Assembly: GCF_022812285.1 (NCBI RefSeq)
Contig: NZ_CP093300.1
Span: forward strand, 2,170,001-2,234,000
Origin: Alkalihalobacillus sp. LMS39
Lineage (GTDB): Bacteria > Bacillota > Bacilli > Bacillales > Bacillaceae_F
Reading direction: 5' to 3'
Length of the DNA stretch: 64,000 nt
Shown: in pieces, positions 32,683-42,233 of the stretch
How positions within the stretch are numbered: the stretch's first letter is position 1
Layout: the number at the start of each line of letters is the position of its first letter
Translations under genes and position numbers: made by a program
The notes under the pieces: generated by a model
What the model saw: the letters and a program-made list of their open reading frames with translations, nothing else
Database searches by the model: none
What the model was told of the DNA's origin: nothing

Positions 32683-32979
32683 ATGCTTATAGAAGAAGCG
32701 AAAAAACAAATAGCTCATTTAGAGGAATATATTGCAAAGATTGAAAGTTATTCACCGAAAACCATGGAACAAAAAGCAATCTATAGATACGTACAATTAG
32801 AGAGTGTTACAAAGGTGGTGAAAGAACTAAATGAAGAAGGGTATCGAAAAGGGAAAAGAAAACTCAACACTGTTGATATATCTGAAATCATTAAATCTAA
32901 GCCGAAAGACGAGATGCACGAATTGGCGAAGAAGATGTATTTAAGAAATAAAAAAAGGTCATATGGGTCTGGGTGGTAG
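32683..32979 (+). CDS. Hypothetical phage protein, 98 aa
   Basis: Basic helical protein (AKKQIAHLEEYIAKIESYSP near the N-terminus). GAGAAAGG precedes the ATG. The 150-bp gap before it holds a strong GGAGG site with no start codon and a GACTGCATCAGTC palindrome (32628-32640). The function is unknown. Confidence 0.55.
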   Translation: MLIEEAKKQIAHLEEYIAKIESYSPKTMEQKAIYRYVQLESVTKVVKELNEEGYRKGKRKLNTVDISEIIKSKPKDEMHELAKKMYLRNKKRSYGSGW

Positions 32980-32990
32980 AAATTTTTCAC

Positions 32991-33047
32991 TTTGGCAGAC
33001 TTTTGGCAGAAAGAAGGCAGAGCGTTTTAGTATAGAGGTGGTATTAT
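32991..33047 (+). promoter_or_regulatory. Putative ArpU-dependent late promoter
   Basis: GGCAG occurs at 32994, 33005 and 33016, exactly 11 bp apart, in TTTGGCAGACTTTTGGCAG and the following copy. A TATTAT -10 element lies at 33042-33047. One-turn phasing suggests an activator binding one face, most likely the ArpU-type regulator encoded upstream. Confidence 0.6.
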
Positions 33048-33068
33048 GGTAGTGTGAAAGTTTTTTGC

Positions 33069-33101
33069 AAAGACACCTATTTTCCTGTGGGTGTCTTTTT
33101 A
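33069..33101 (+). terminator. Terminator just after the late promoter
   Basis: AAAGACACC pairs with GGGTGTCTTT, followed by TT and an A/T-rich stretch. It lies only about 15-20 bases beyond the expected start of late transcripts. Confidence 0.7.
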
Positions 33102-33195
33102 TGTAATGAATAGAATATACTTTGAAATTATGTTGAAACAAGAGGATTTACCTTCTTTCTTGTCGAATAAATTGGGAAGAAAGGAAGGGTATTAT

Positions 33196-34044
33196 ATGCT
33201 AGGAGAATATAAATTAAAGCTATTAATTAATAGGTTTTGGAAAATTATCGTTAGCCTTTTTATAATATTTATATTTATATATGCATCTATCCAAGTCGCT
33301 AATAAACTTGATTTAAACAATTCCGCTACCGCCGCATGGGTGGGAGTGATTTATGGCTCTTTAATTTCGGGTACATTAACTTATTTAGGGGCTGAAAGAG
33401 TCAAAGTGAGAGAAGTTAGTAAAAATGCGATGAAAGAAAGAAAAGAATCAATATACGAACCATTATATGAGGATTTGTTAAAACTGAGAAATGATTTGAA
33501 ATTCCATCCCTACCCAATACATATTGAAAACGACCGACATTCAAAGGACTATTTAATTAATTTCAAAGAGTGGGATAAAATTAAAAATGATGCAAGGTAT
33601 CTATCGTTGCCACCCGATCTTATTGTTCATTTCAATAATTTAATAAAAGACTTTGAGCTATATAACGATTACGTTTTAACTTTTGTTTCCGAGGTAAATG
33701 ATGCGATGGAAGAAAAAATAAAAACAAAAATTGGTTGTAGATTTCGTAGTGTTATGAGGATTGAGGATATAAAGTATGTTCTATTCGATGGAGAGAATTT
33801 TATTTATAGATTAAAAAGAACCACCTTGTGGGACCTTGAAACAAACGCTTATGCTTATGAAGATAAAAAGATAAGTAACTCGTTAGCTGAAGAAATCATG
33901 TATGATGTATCGGAAATGGGTGTTACTTATGAAATAGAACGTCGATATAATAATATTACGAATAAAGTTGAGGCGTTATTAGGCGTTTTAGAAATGTTCA
34001 TAAAAGATATAAATAAAAAATTATACGGAACTAGAATTTACTGA
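33196..34044 (+). CDS. Membrane-anchored hypothetical protein, 282 aa
   Basis: Two N-terminal membrane helices (about 13-33 and 45-63) precede a long cytoplasmic helical domain with several aromatic motifs (LFDGENFIYRLKRTTLWDLE). ATG 33196 has GGAAGGG upstream; the frame from 33091 overlaps the terminator and is rejected. Lying between late promoter and packaging genes, it is probably an accessory (moron) gene. Unknown function. Confidence 0.6.
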   Translation: MLGEYKLKLLINRFWKIIVSLFIIFIFIYASIQVANKLDLNNSATAAWVGVIYGSLISGTLTYLGAERVKVREVSKNAMKERKESIYEPLYEDLLKLRNDLKFHPYPIHIENDRHSKDYLINFKEWDKIKNDARYLSLPPDLIVHFNNLIKDFELYNDYVLTFVSEVNDAMEEKIKTKIGCRFRSVMRIEDIKYVLFDGENFIYRLKRTTLWDLETNAYAYEDKKISNSLAEEIMYDVSEMGVTYEIERRYNNITNKVEALLGVLEMFIKDINKKLYGTRIY

Positions 34045-34141
34045 AAATGAGACTACGATAATTTGGTTCTTTTTATTTGTTGCAAACAGGACATAGTCTA
34101 TGTGGTTGAAGGTCCGGAAATAAGGAGGTGTGTTTATTATA

Positions 34142-34453
34142 ATGTACATACGATTTAAACATATAGATTCTGGAGAAACGAAAGACGTAAAGATGGGCTT
34201 TTCATGGCCTACGTTGTTTTTTGGTTTCCTCAATCCTTTATTTAAAGGAGATATAAAATGGGCAATTATTATGTTTGTTTTAACGATAGCCACATTTGGA
34301 GTAGCATGGCTGTTTTTTCCTTTTGTGTATAATTTATTTTATATGTCTAGTTTGTTGAGGAAAGGTTTTATCGCTTACGATGAAAATGGATATCCCATAG
34401 ATAGGCTAAATAAGAACAACAAGGTAAATGAGGTAAATAAGGTCACTCAATGA
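34142..34453 (+). CDS. DUF2628-like small membrane protein
   Basis: The 103-residue protein has the pattern MGFSWPTLFFGFLNPLFKGD followed by KWAI and two hydrophobic helices, as seen in DUF2628/HrgC-like proteins found in phages and near transporters. The start is uncertain (ATG 34142, or GTG 34130, which overlaps AAGGAGGTG). The function is unknown. Confidence 0.55.
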   Translation: MYIRFKHIDSGETKDVKMGFSWPTLFFGFLNPLFKGDIKWAIIMFVLTIATFGVAWLFFPFVYNLFYMSSLLRKGFIAYDENGYPIDRLNKNNKVNEVNKVTQ

Positions 34454-34470
34454 GTGGTCTTTTTTTTTTA
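34438..34470 (+). terminator. Terminator overlapping end of DUF2628-like gene
   Basis: CACTC pairs with GAGTG with outer AG/CT pairs, followed by nine T. Confidence 0.6.
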
Positions 34471-34491
34471 GCAAGAAGGAGGTTGATAATT

Positions 34492-34596
34492 ATGATTGAG
34501 GGTGGTTGGTTCTTAAGGATGTATGTAACGCTTCCTCTTATTCTTATTCTTAATGCTGTTTTATCGTACTTAGTAAAAAGGAAGAGCAGGAAATGA
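34492..34596 (+). CDS. Small single-TM phage protein, 34 aa
   Basis: The peptide carries one helix (YVTLPLILILNAVLSYL) and a basic tail (KRKSRK). AGAAGGAGG precedes the ATG; the stop overlaps the HNH gene start (ATGA). Confidence 0.55.
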   Translation: MIEGGWFLRMYVTLPLILILNAVLSYLVKRKSRK

Positions 34597-34904
34597 AGAT
34601 TAGGCAAGAATTACTAGCTGCTATTAAGATAGGAAACCTGATGAAATTTTATAAGTCTAAGGAATGGTTATCGCTTAGGAAGAAAGCCTTGAAGCGTGAC
34701 AATTATGAATGTCAAATGTGCAAGTCAAAAGGAAGCTATCATAAAGCAGAGAACGTGCATCACATTAAAGAAGTTAAGACTCATCCAGAACTGGCTCTGT
34801 CGTTAAATAATCTCCAATGCTTATGCATTAGTTGTCACAATGAAATACATGATCGGCTAGAAGAAACGAGAAAACCTAAATTCATGAATGAAGAGAGATG
34901 GTAA
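34593..34904 (+). CDS. HNH endonuclease
   Basis: The 103-residue protein has the HNH core: CQMCKSKG, NVHHIKEV, LNNLQCLCISCHNEIHDR. Phage HNH proteins next to terminase genes stimulate specific cleavage by the terminase, notably at cos sites. Its place just before terS and a GC-rich palindrome fits this role. Coupled to the upstream TM peptide. Confidence 0.9.
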   Translation: MKIRQELLAAIKIGNLMKFYKSKEWLSLRKKALKRDNYECQMCKSKGSYHKAENVHHIKEVKTHPELALSLNNLQCLCISCHNEIHDRLEETRKPKFMNEERW

Positions 34905-34939
34905 TTAGTGATTGATATAATCAGAGAAATTGTAGATAA

Positions 34940-35098
34940 CACCCCCCGGTAAAAAAAATCAGCTTTCTACTGGGGGGTGGCTCAACGGGAGGGGGAGAGC
35001 GGTAAAAATATATTTGAGGTTTTCACATAACGGGAGGTGTGCACACAAAGAAACCCAAATTATTTCCCAGTTAGAGGGTGCACACAAGAATAAAATAA
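34940..35098. other. Candidate cos/packaging region
   Basis: CACCCCCCGGT (34940-34950) and ACTGGGGGGTG (34969-34979) form an inverted repeat in the 220-bp gap between HNH and terS. Direct repeats of GTGCACACAA follow at about 35039 and 35083. No ORF is seen. The GC-rich palindrome in an AT-rich phage next to HNH is the best cos candidate. Confidence 0.5.
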
Positions 35099-35124
35099 AA
35101 CAAAAAGTGGGGTGGTGTATATGA

Positions 35125-35646
35125 ATGAATATTAATTCAGACACGCGCAAACTCGCTCATATCGACTATTTGAATAAAATGAAATACAAAGAAATTGCCG
35201 AAAAATACAAAGTCTCGATTAATACGGTTAAGTCCTGGAAAAAACGTTATAATTGGCAAAGAGATACTGCATCACTGCCTCAATTCGCACCCGAAATTGA
35301 GGAAATGCAACCTGATTCTCAATTAGAACAGCAAAATCCACTTAGAGAATTAATAAAAAATGATTTATTAAACCAACTTAAAAATAATGGGACGTTCGGT
35401 AGTCACTTTAAGGATTTAGTGTGTGATTACATGTCGATGTGGGACATAAAAAATATGCTAATTGATGATATCTCTCGACGGGGAGTTGTCGTCAAATGGT
35501 CAAATGGAAAACAATCAGGGGAAAAAAAGAACGAGAGTATTAATGAATTGAACAAAACAAATGCTCAAATGTTGAAAATTCTAGCAGAACTTGAATTAAG
35601 AGCATCTAAGTTTGATAAGGATGATGACGATGCCGAAGATGTATAA
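35125..35646 (+). CDS. terS: Terminase small subunit
   Basis: The 173-residue protein has an N-terminal HTH of the small-terminase type ([20 protein letters not shown], residues 19-38) followed by KKRYNW, and an acidic C-terminus ([10 protein letters not shown]). It recognises the packaging site and directs the large subunit. GGGGTGGTG precedes the start. It overlaps terL. Confidence 0.88.
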   Translation: MNINSDTRKLAHIDYLNKMKYKEIAEKYKVSINTVKSWKKRYNWQRDTASLPQFAPEIEEMQPDSQLEQQNPLRELIKNDLLNQLKNNGTFGSHFKDLVCDYMSMWDIKNMLIDDISRRGVVVKWSNGKQSGEKKNESINELNKTNAQMLKILAELELRASKFDKDDDDAEDV

Positions 35647-37294
35647 GTATCATCCTTACATCGATGAATACATGTACATGGTTGAAAGTGGTAAAATCCA
35701 AGCTTGTAAAGAACAAAAATTATTAATGGATTTTCTACGTTGGAAGTTAGATCAACCAGAAGTTGTTATCGATGCAGAAGCAATAGAAAAATCTGTTGAG
35801 GTTCCTGCAGACTATTTTCCTTTTGAGTTATTTGTGTGGCAAAAATTTTGTAATGCTTTCATTTTTGGCGTTAGGTATAAAGATGGACGGTTGATGTTCA
35901 ACCGTTTTTTAATTGAGATTGGTCGTGGAGCTGGTAAGAATGGTTACATTTCTTATAACAGCTTTTTTATGTTGACAGGACATCATGGCATACAGAATTA
36001 CGACATCGATATTGTTGCTACATCAGAAAAACAGGCCAAAACATCGTTTGAAGATGTGTACAATGTTCTGGACGATCCGAAACACAGTAAAAAAATGAAA
36101 AAGGTTTTTTACAAGTCAAAGGTTCTTATTCAGCACAAAAAAACAAAATCAAAAATGGAATACAACACGTCAAACGCCAGAACGAAGGATGGTAAGCGAA
36201 GTGGTGTTATCATCTTTGATGAAATACATGAATATGACAACTACGGTGATGTGAAAGTATTTACATCCGGTTTAGGTAAGAAACCAGACCCACGGACATT
36301 CTACATCACGACAGATGGTTATATACGCGGTGGAGTCCTGGACGATTTAAAAGCAGAAGCTAAAATGGTCCTTAACAAAGAACTTCCCGAATCAACGCTG
36401 TTTCCTTTCATTTGTAAATTGGACGATGAAAAAGAAGTTGATAACATTGATATGTGGGAGAAAGCCAACCCTTCATATCGTTACAATAAACATTTACAGA
36501 CAGAAATGAAGCTAGAATATCATGACATGCAGCTGAATAGCGCATTGCGAACAGAATTCATGACGAAACGTATGAATTTGCCTGTTGAAGATGCAAGAAA
36601 GGAAGTTGCAACCTATGAGGAACGATTAGCAACTGAAAAGCCTTTTCCTGAAGAACTTAAGGGAATAGAAGCAATCGGTGCTGTTGACTTTGCACAAATT
36701 AGAGACTTTTGCTCTGTTGGATTGTTATTTAAATTTGATGGAAAGCGTTACTGGATGCAGCATACGTTCATGCACCATACGGCTCCGAAGCTTCAAGATA
36801 TCAATCAGGAGATTATTGCTTTAGCAATAGAGAAGAAGTTACTAACTGTTGTCTATGATGAATCAATTAATTCTGGGCATGTGTTAAATTGGTTTGTTGA
36901 GCAGGCTAAGACATTCAGAATATTGAAGGTCAGCATGGATTTATACCGTTCAACAATCCTAAAAGAAGCCTTCACAACAGCTGGCTTTGATGTGGAAATT
37001 GTTCGGAGAGGTGCAGCAACACATGCAATGTTGTCTCCTCTTGTTGAAGAAATGTTTGTACAACGTACAGTTGTGTTTGGAGATGATCCACTGATGCGTT
37101 GGTATGTTGGGAATGTTTATAAGGAAGAACATCATAACGGTAATGTTGAATATAAGAAAATCGATAAAGAAAAGCGGAAGACCGATGGGTTTTTCGCTTT
37201 TTTACATGCTTTGAACTTTGATTCTGACTTGAAAGAGCAAACCGCAATAACAAAAGATAATGTTAAAAAAATATTTAAATCGTACAACTATTAA
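35630..37294 (+). CDS. terL: Terminase large subunit
   Basis: The 554-residue HK97-type large terminase has Walker [13 protein letters not shown], Walker [13 protein letters not shown] and nuclease acidic residues in [11 protein letters not shown] and [11 protein letters not shown]. It pumps DNA into the prohead and cuts it. ATG 35630 ([10 protein letters not shown]) is chosen over TTG 35612. Its end overlaps the upstream portal frame but not the chosen portal start. Confidence 0.95.
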   Translation: MPKMYKYHPYIDEYMYMVESGKIQACKEQKLLMDFLRWKLDQPEVVIDAEAIEKSVEVPADYFPFELFVWQKFCNAFIFGVRYKDGRLMFNRFLIEIGRGAGKNGYISYNSFFMLTGHHGIQNYDIDIVATSEKQAKTSFEDVYNVLDDPKHSKKMKKVFYKSKVLIQHKKTKSKMEYNTSNARTKDGKRSGVIIFDEIHEYDNYGDVKVFTSGLGKKPDPRTFYITTDGYIRGGVLDDLKAEAKMVLNKELPESTLFPFICKLDDEKEVDNIDMWEKANPSYRYNKHLQTEMKLEYHDMQLNSALRTEFMTKRMNLPVEDARKEVATYEERLATEKPFPEELKGIEAIGAVDFAQIRDFCSVGLLFKFDGKRYWMQHTFMHHTAPKLQDINQEIIALAIEKKLLTVVYDESINSGHVLNWFVEQAKTFRILKVSMDLYRSTILKEAFTTAGFDVEIVRRGAATHAMLSPLVEEMFVQRTVVFGDDPLMRWYVGNVYKEEHHNGNVEYKKIDKEKRKTDGFFAFLHALNFDSDLKEQTAITKDNVKKIFKSYNY

Positions 37295-37313
37295 GCATGA
37301 GGGAGGTGAGAAC

Positions 37314-38471
37314 GTGGGAGCGTTTGATTGGTTTAGAGCATGGTTTGGTTCAAACAATACGATTAAACTAGATGGCTATTTCTTTGAACTAAACGTCAAG
37401 GCTTATTACAAGCGGTTAGCGGTTGAGTCGTGTATTGATTTAATTGCTAACACGGTTAGTAGGTGTGAATTTCAAACTTTTGAAAAAGGGAAAGAAAAAA
37501 GAGGCGAGACTTATTATCTCTTAAATGTACAACCCAATCAAAACCAAAATGCAACAGAATTTATTCATAGCTTAATAAACAATTTAATCATGAATAATGA
37601 GGTGTTGATTATTATGCAAGATGATCAGTTGTATGTGGCAGATGATTATTCAAAGAAAGAATATGCATTTAAAGAAAATGTTTATAGAGATGTCGTTATA
37701 GGTGAACTGAAGCTCGATAAAACATTTCTGGAATCTGATGTCCTAAATATTAAGCTTAATAACCGAAATGTGATGAACGTCATAAATAGTCTATATGAAG
37801 ACTATGGGAAGCTACTGGCCTCAGGGATTAATTACTATAAACGAAAAAACAATAAGCGTTATCTAATTAAAGGGGATTTTATAAGACCACAGGACAAAGA
37901 GACTCAAGAAGCTATAGATGAAATGTTCCAAGGTCAGTTAAAGAATTGGTTTGACCCGGACAAAGAAGGATCGGCTTTTCAAATACAGGATGGTTATGCG
38001 ATGGAAGATATGAGCGATGGTCAAAAGGGTAACGCAGGAAATATTGGTACGAGTCGTGATATCCGCGAAATGATAAACGACATTATTGATTTTGTGGCAA
38101 TGCCATTGCACATTCCAAGAGGATTAATTAAGGGTGATGTTGCTGATGTTGAAAAACTTGTTGATAGTTTTCTTATGTTTGGTATAAAACCAATTGTTGA
38201 GCTAGTCATGGATGAAATCAACCGGAAAATGTACACCAAGGCACAGTTCTTAGAACGTACGTATATGAAGATTGATACAAATCAAATAAAAGTCGTTGAT
38301 ATTACTCAACTTGCTTCCGCAGCTGACAAGCTTTTTGCGATAGGCTTTAGTTTTAATGACATCCTAGCTCTAGTTGGAAGAGATCCAATTCACGAGGAAT
38401 GGGCTAACAAGCGATATGTTACAAAGAATTATCAAGACATTCAATCTCTGGAGGGAGGTGAAAGTGAATGA
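37314..38471 (+). CDS. HK97-family portal protein
   Basis: The 385-residue protein begins MGAFDWFRAWFG, has the N-terminal AVESCIDLIANTVSRC helix typical of HK97-type portals, and a C-terminal QLASAADKLFAIGFSFNDIL stretch. It forms the dodecameric DNA entry ring. GTG 37314 is chosen with GGGAGGTGAG upstream. The stop overlaps the protease start. Confidence 0.9.
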   Translation: MGAFDWFRAWFGSNNTIKLDGYFFELNVKAYYKRLAVESCIDLIANTVSRCEFQTFEKGKEKRGETYYLLNVQPNQNQNATEFIHSLINNLIMNNEVLIIMQDDQLYVADDYSKKEYAFKENVYRDVVIGELKLDKTFLESDVLNIKLNNRNVMNVINSLYEDYGKLLASGINYYKRKNNKRYLIKGDFIRPQDKETQEAIDEMFQGQLKNWFDPDKEGSAFQIQDGYAMEDMSDGQKGNAGNIGTSRDIREMINDIIDFVAMPLHIPRGLIKGDVADVEKLVDSFLMFGIKPIVELVMDEINRKMYTKAQFLERTYMKIDTNQIKVVDITQLASAADKLFAIGFSFNDILALVGRDPIHEEWANKRYVTKNYQDIQSLEGGESE

Positions 38472-39196
38472 CAAAAAAGAGATTTAGAAATGAGAAATAT
38501 AACACTCTGCCAAAGATTGATAAAGTATTTAAAGCAGAGGCCATTGATACTGAAACTTCTAAAATAACAATCTATGGAGACATCGGTGAATCATGGTGGG
38601 GAGAATATATCACGGCAACCGATGTGGAAAATGCCCTGAAAAACATCACAACAAGCTCTGTCCATGTACATGTAAATAGTTACGGAGGAGACGTGTTTGA
38701 TGGTATCGCGATTTATAACCAGTTAAAGAACCATTCAGCAAAAATTATTATGCATATTGATGGTATTGCAGCTTCTGCAGCTTCAATCATAGCAATGGCT
38801 GGTGATGAAATTGTAATGGGTCTTGGCTCTATGTTAATGATTCATGAGGGTTCAACATTTGCATGGGGAACAAAAACTGACATAAGGAAAACGTTAAACG
38901 CTCTTGAAGGAATTGATAAATCGATTGCAGATATCTACATGGGTAGATATAAGGGTGAACGAAATGAAATAGACACTATGATTGTAAATGAAACGTGGTT
39001 TACTTCTAATGAAGCAGTTGAAGTAGGACTTGCTGACCGTGTGGATGAGGAACAAGAAGTGGTTGAAAATTCAGATCCGGAAGACTTTAAGAACAGTGTA
39101 TTACAGAGATTTCGCCAAAAACACCAAAAGGCTTCAAATCCAGAACAATTTAGTACAAACGAAAATATTTTAATCCGATTGAAACGCCAAGCATAG
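38468..39196 (+). CDS. ClpP-like prohead protease
   Basis: The 242-residue S14-type protease has the ClpP triad region: oxyanion NSYGGDVFDG, Ser in GIAASAASIIAM and His in LMIHEG. It cleaves the capsid N-terminal scaffold domain during head maturation. ATGA overlap with the portal gene. Confidence 0.93.
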   Translation: MTKKRFRNEKYNTLPKIDKVFKAEAIDTETSKITIYGDIGESWWGEYITATDVENALKNITTSSVHVHVNSYGGDVFDGIAIYNQLKNHSAKIIMHIDGIAASAASIIAMAGDEIVMGLGSMLMIHEGSTFAWGTKTDIRKTLNALEGIDKSIADIYMGRYKGERNEIDTMIVNETWFTSNEAVEVGLADRVDEEQEVVENSDPEDFKNSVLQRFRQKHQKASNPEQFSTNENILIRLKRQA

Positions 39197-39229
39197 GCGC
39201 TTTTTATTTTGGTTAATAGGAGGAAAAAC

Positions 39230-40468
39230 ATGACAAAGAGTAGAGCTTTATTAAAAACTGTACAGCAGAAGAATCTTACAAAAATGAATTTGCAGTATTT
39301 TGGAGGAACAGGGGGTATTAAGAACCTCGACACAAAAACTGCAATTGAGAACAAAGAAGAAAGAATTAAAGCGATGCGAGAAGCATTTGAGAGTGGCGAT
39401 GCTAATGATGTAGCCGAGACTATTATCTCAAACTTTGAAAATAACATGGTTCACATTCAAGATATGATGAACAGCGTTGTAAAAGAAGCAAAGCAAGCAG
39501 AAGAAGAAAATTGGGATGCACAAGTATTAGCTTCTCGTGGTGTTCGTGTTCTTACGACAGAAGAAAAGAAATTTTATAATGCAGCTATTGAAGCAGAGTC
39601 ATTTGATGAAGTCATTAAGCTAATGCCTCCAACCGTATTTGAACGTGTTTTTGAGGACCTTGAAAAGGAACATCCTTTGTTGTCGTTAGTTAACTTCCAA
39701 CAAACAGGAGCTACAACGGCTTGGGTATTAAGAAAACCAGGCGAACCAGTTGCGTTCTGGGGAGATGTTACTGCAGCTATTCAGGAAATGCTTGATGAAG
39801 GGTTCCGTACAATCGAACAAGGAATGTTCAAGCTTAGTGGTTTCTTAGTTGTTTCGAAAGCAATGTTTGAACTTGGACCGACTTGGTTAGATCGCTATGT
39901 TCGTACTTTTATGAGTGAAGTTGTTGCTGATGAATTGGAAAACGTAATTGTAAAAGGTGACGGGGATAAAAAGCCTATTGGAATGATGAAGGATTTAGAG
40001 GCTGATATTGTTGGAGGAAAGTACCAAGATAAACAAGCAATTCCTTTACCTGACTTCACTCCTGCTACGATTGGAAAAGAAATTTTAGCTCCAACTACAA
40101 AGAATGGCACTCGTCGTTATACAGGAGTTACTCTAATTATTAATCCGTTAGATTATGCAATGAGACTTTTCGCAATTGGTGCCAAGCAACGTGATGACGG
40201 TACATGGACTTACAACAATTTTGCTGTTCCAGGACTTACAATTGTTCAATCTCCTGCAGTTCCTTTAGGAAAGATGATTTCAGGGAAACCAAAGGATTAC
40301 TTCATGGGAGTTGCGACAACACAAAAACTTGAAACAACTGATGTTCTTCGAATGATTGAGGACCAGCGACTCTATTTAATTCGACAATTGGCAAACGGGC
40401 GTCCACTTGATGCAGATTCATTCCGTGTCTTTGATATTAGTCAAATTGGGGAAACGCCAACACCATAA
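39230..40468 (+). CDS. HK97-type major capsid protein
   Basis: The 412-residue protein has an N-terminal helical delta domain (about 1-110, including MNLQYFGG and a coiled coil), probably removed by the protease, and an HK97 fold (ARGVRVLT-like cut region, FKLSGFLVVSKAMFELG, and a DVLRMIEDQRLYLIRQLANG C-terminal part). AGGAGGAAAA precedes ATG 39230; the upstream frame from 39209 is rejected. Confidence 0.93.
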   Translation: MTKSRALLKTVQQKNLTKMNLQYFGGTGGIKNLDTKTAIENKEERIKAMREAFESGDANDVAETIISNFENNMVHIQDMMNSVVKEAKQAEEENWDAQVLASRGVRVLTTEEKKFYNAAIEAESFDEVIKLMPPTVFERVFEDLEKEHPLLSLVNFQQTGATTAWVLRKPGEPVAFWGDVTAAIQEMLDEGFRTIEQGMFKLSGFLVVSKAMFELGPTWLDRYVRTFMSEVVADELENVIVKGDGDKKPIGMMKDLEADIVGGKYQDKQAIPLPDFTPATIGKEILAPTTKNGTRRYTGVTLIINPLDYAMRLFAIGAKQRDDGTWTYNNFAVPGLTIVQSPAVPLGKMISGKPKDYFMGVATTQKLETTDVLRMIEDQRLYLIRQLANGRPLDADSFRVFDISQIGETPTP

Positions 40469-40481
40469 GGAGGACTTGTAA

Positions 40482-40787
40482 ATGACCTATCAAGTATTAA
40501 GTGCATTTGTTGAAAAAGAACATAAAAACATTACGTATAAAGAAGGGGAAATTTATCCGAAATTTGGATTCTCTGCTGACCCTTCGAGAGTTGAATATTT
40601 ACAATCTGAGGAGAACAAATATAAAAAGGCATTTCTTGGCCCCGAACTACCCGTTCAGGAAAAGGAAACAAAGTCGAAAAAGGAAGAAGAACCTACAAAA
40701 GTTGAAGACCCACCTATGGATCCTGACGAAGATGATTCTAATACTACATCTGAAACGACTAGTAAGAAATCAACGAATAAAAAGTAG
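40482..40787 (+). CDS. Hypothetical phage head-region protein, 101 aa
   Basis: The N-terminal half (LSAFVEKEHKNITYKEGEIY) is a small beta domain; the C-terminal half is a low-complexity acidic and Lys/Ser/Thr-rich tail. AAGGAGG precedes the ATG. Similar small proteins follow capsid genes in HK97-type phages. Unknown function. Confidence 0.65.
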   Translation: MTYQVLSAFVEKEHKNITYKEGEIYPKFGFSADPSRVEYLQSEENKYKKAFLGPELPVQEKETKSKKEEEPTKVEDPPMDPDEDDSNTTSETTSKKSTNKK

Positions 40788-40796
40788 GGACTGCTC

Positions 40797-41111
40797 ATGA
40801 GCGGGAATCAAAACAACTTAGTGGATGAGTTAAAGTCAAAACTTCGTATTACATGGAACGAGGAAGATACAGACCTAGCAGAATTACTTGAAGGAGGAAA
40901 GGCGTACCTTTCAGCATTGACAGGTGCGTCTTTTAATTTTGCTCAAGAGAAGTGGCCAAAAGAAATCCTCCTGGAACGGTGTCGTTATGTTTATAACAAC
41001 GCAGGTGATGAGTTTGAAGAAAACTATGCAGACGAATTAAAAAGGCTGATTTTAGAAGTTGCATTAGGGAGAGTTGGTGTCGTAAATGAAAGCATATCAG
41101 GAGACCTTTAA
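40797..41111 (+). CDS. Head-tail connector, HK97 gp6-like
   Basis: The 104-residue helical protein has the pattern of gp6/gp15-type adaptors (LVDELKSKLRITWNEEDTDL, then LLEGGKAYLSALTG and LILEVALGRV). It should form the ring below the portal. It overlaps the next gene by 26 bases. Confidence 0.8.
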   Translation: MSGNQNNLVDELKSKLRITWNEEDTDLAELLEGGKAYLSALTGASFNFAQEKWPKEILLERCRYVYNNAGDEFEENYADELKRLILEVALGRVGVVNESISGDL

Positions 41112-41502
41112 TGACGGGTTCCTTTATTTCGGGCATAAGAAAACAAAGCGCTCTGAACGAGGAAAGCGTATAGGTGTCTTTTTTGAAAAAGAGGGGAAAC
41201 TTGCTTTTCGAGAATTGTCATGTAGGGAAAGTGACTATGAGCTTGCTGGTGCGCTAGGAAGTAGTCTTGATATGAAGGTGAAAACGAGATATCCACCATC
41301 TTTTCGTACGATAAACAAAAATCAGTTGAAATGTATGATTGATAATATGGAATTTGATGTTTTAAAGGTGGACAGTGATAGAGAAAAGAAATTCCTCTTT
41401 TTCTATTTACAGGAGGTGGGAAGAACAAATGAACGAGAAGACAAAGAAGTATATTCAAGAACAGAATCAAGAGATGCTCCAAACGATACGGAATCACTTT
41501 AG
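41086..41502 (+). CDS. Putative head-tail joining (head closure) protein
   Basis: The 138-residue protein begins MKAYQETFNDGFLYFGHKKT and has a beta-rich core (IGVFFEKEGKLAFRELSCRE), matching the size and place of head-closure proteins. It overlaps both neighbours, the following one by 74 bases, so its true C-terminus is as predicted only if no frameshift exists. Confidence 0.65.
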   Translation: MKAYQETFNDGFLYFGHKKTKRSERGKRIGVFFEKEGKLAFRELSCRESDYELAGALGSSLDMKVKTRYPPSFRTINKNQLKCMIDNMEFDVLKVDSDREKKFLFFYLQEVGRTNEREDKEVYSRTESRDAPNDTESL

Positions 41503-41821
41503 CCTTCCCACTTTTCAAGATGATATTGCACAAGATGAAGTGCCGGATGTTCTTAATTACTTTTTGTTAGTGTATGGGGATATAGAAAGTGTAGATGGTT
41601 CTAAATCACTCTCACAGGAAATCTTTGTTGTTTATGTTTGTGAAGATAATGATTTTGTTGATGAACAATCCATTGATGTCATTTCCATGATTTCAAATGT
41701 AAAAGGAATTAATTTCAAAAGAACAATGAAAAGAAGGTTACAGAAAAAAGACCAAGATGAATACCTAGACCAAGTGACTTTCATATTCAATAGGAAGATG
41801 CCTTATGAGTGTAAGATATGA
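41429..41821 (+). CDS. Hypothetical head-tail joining region protein, 130 aa
   Basis: The protein begins MNEKTKKYIQEQNQEMLQTI and has a beta-alpha body (VPDVLNYFLLVYGDIESVDG). ATG 41429 with CAGGAGGTGG upstream is chosen over 41375. By position it is a neck or tail terminator protein; no family is firmly recognised. Confidence 0.6.
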   Translation: MNEKTKKYIQEQNQEMLQTIRNHFSLPTFQDDIAQDEVPDVLNYFLLVYGDIESVDGSKSLSQEIFVVYVCEDNDFVDEQSIDVISMISNVKGINFKRTMKRRLQKKDQDEYLDQVTFIFNRKMPYECKI

Positions 41822-42233
41822 GATTGATTTTTCAGAAGTGGAATTACTGGAAGAAAAGCTAAGGCAATTGCCGGGGAATGTCGAAAAGGTTCTAAATGAT
41901 GTCCTTCATAAAACAGGTGTGAAAGAGGTAACGGACCACATTACTGCACGTATCCCTGTTTCTAAGGGGAAATATGCCCGTATCAAACGTCATGCTAAAA
42001 TGAGCAATTGGTCTAAGAGTGACACTGGAAACTTAGAATTTACAGTTAAGTCCAGAGGCGGAGCGGCCAAAAATCGTGGAAGTTTCGGCTATCTCGTCTT
42101 TCCTAATGAAGGAAGAGGACCCTTTAATCCAAGGGAACAGAGGTTTATGGAGGATGGATTAGATAATTCAACTTCTCCGGTATTAAAAAGCATTAATGAG
42201 ACAGTGGATAAATTACTAAAGGAGGCGTTATAG
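41805..42233 (+). CDS. HK97 gp10-like neck/tail protein
   Basis: The 142-residue protein shows the HK97 gp10 pattern: ELLEEKLRQLPGNVEKVLND, ITARIPVSKGKYARIKRH, then GYLVFPNEGRGPFNPREQRF. It overlaps the preceding gene and is followed closely by the tail tube gene. Confidence 0.85.
   Translation: MSVRYEIDFSEVELLEEKLRQLPGNVEKVLNDVLHKTGVKEVTDHITARIPVSKGKYARIKRHAKMSNWSKSDTGNLEFTVKSRGGAAKNRGSFGYLVFPNEGRGPFNPREQRFMEDGLDNSTSPVLKSINETVDKLLKEAL

Noticed and set aside
36972-37253. Minus-strand ORF inside the terminase gene
   Set aside because: Shadow of a well-supported coding frame, with no ribosome site.
40501-40800. Alternative frame over the small head-region protein
   Set aside because: It is a shadow of a Lys-rich segment. 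The 40482 frame has AAGGAGG at the right distance.
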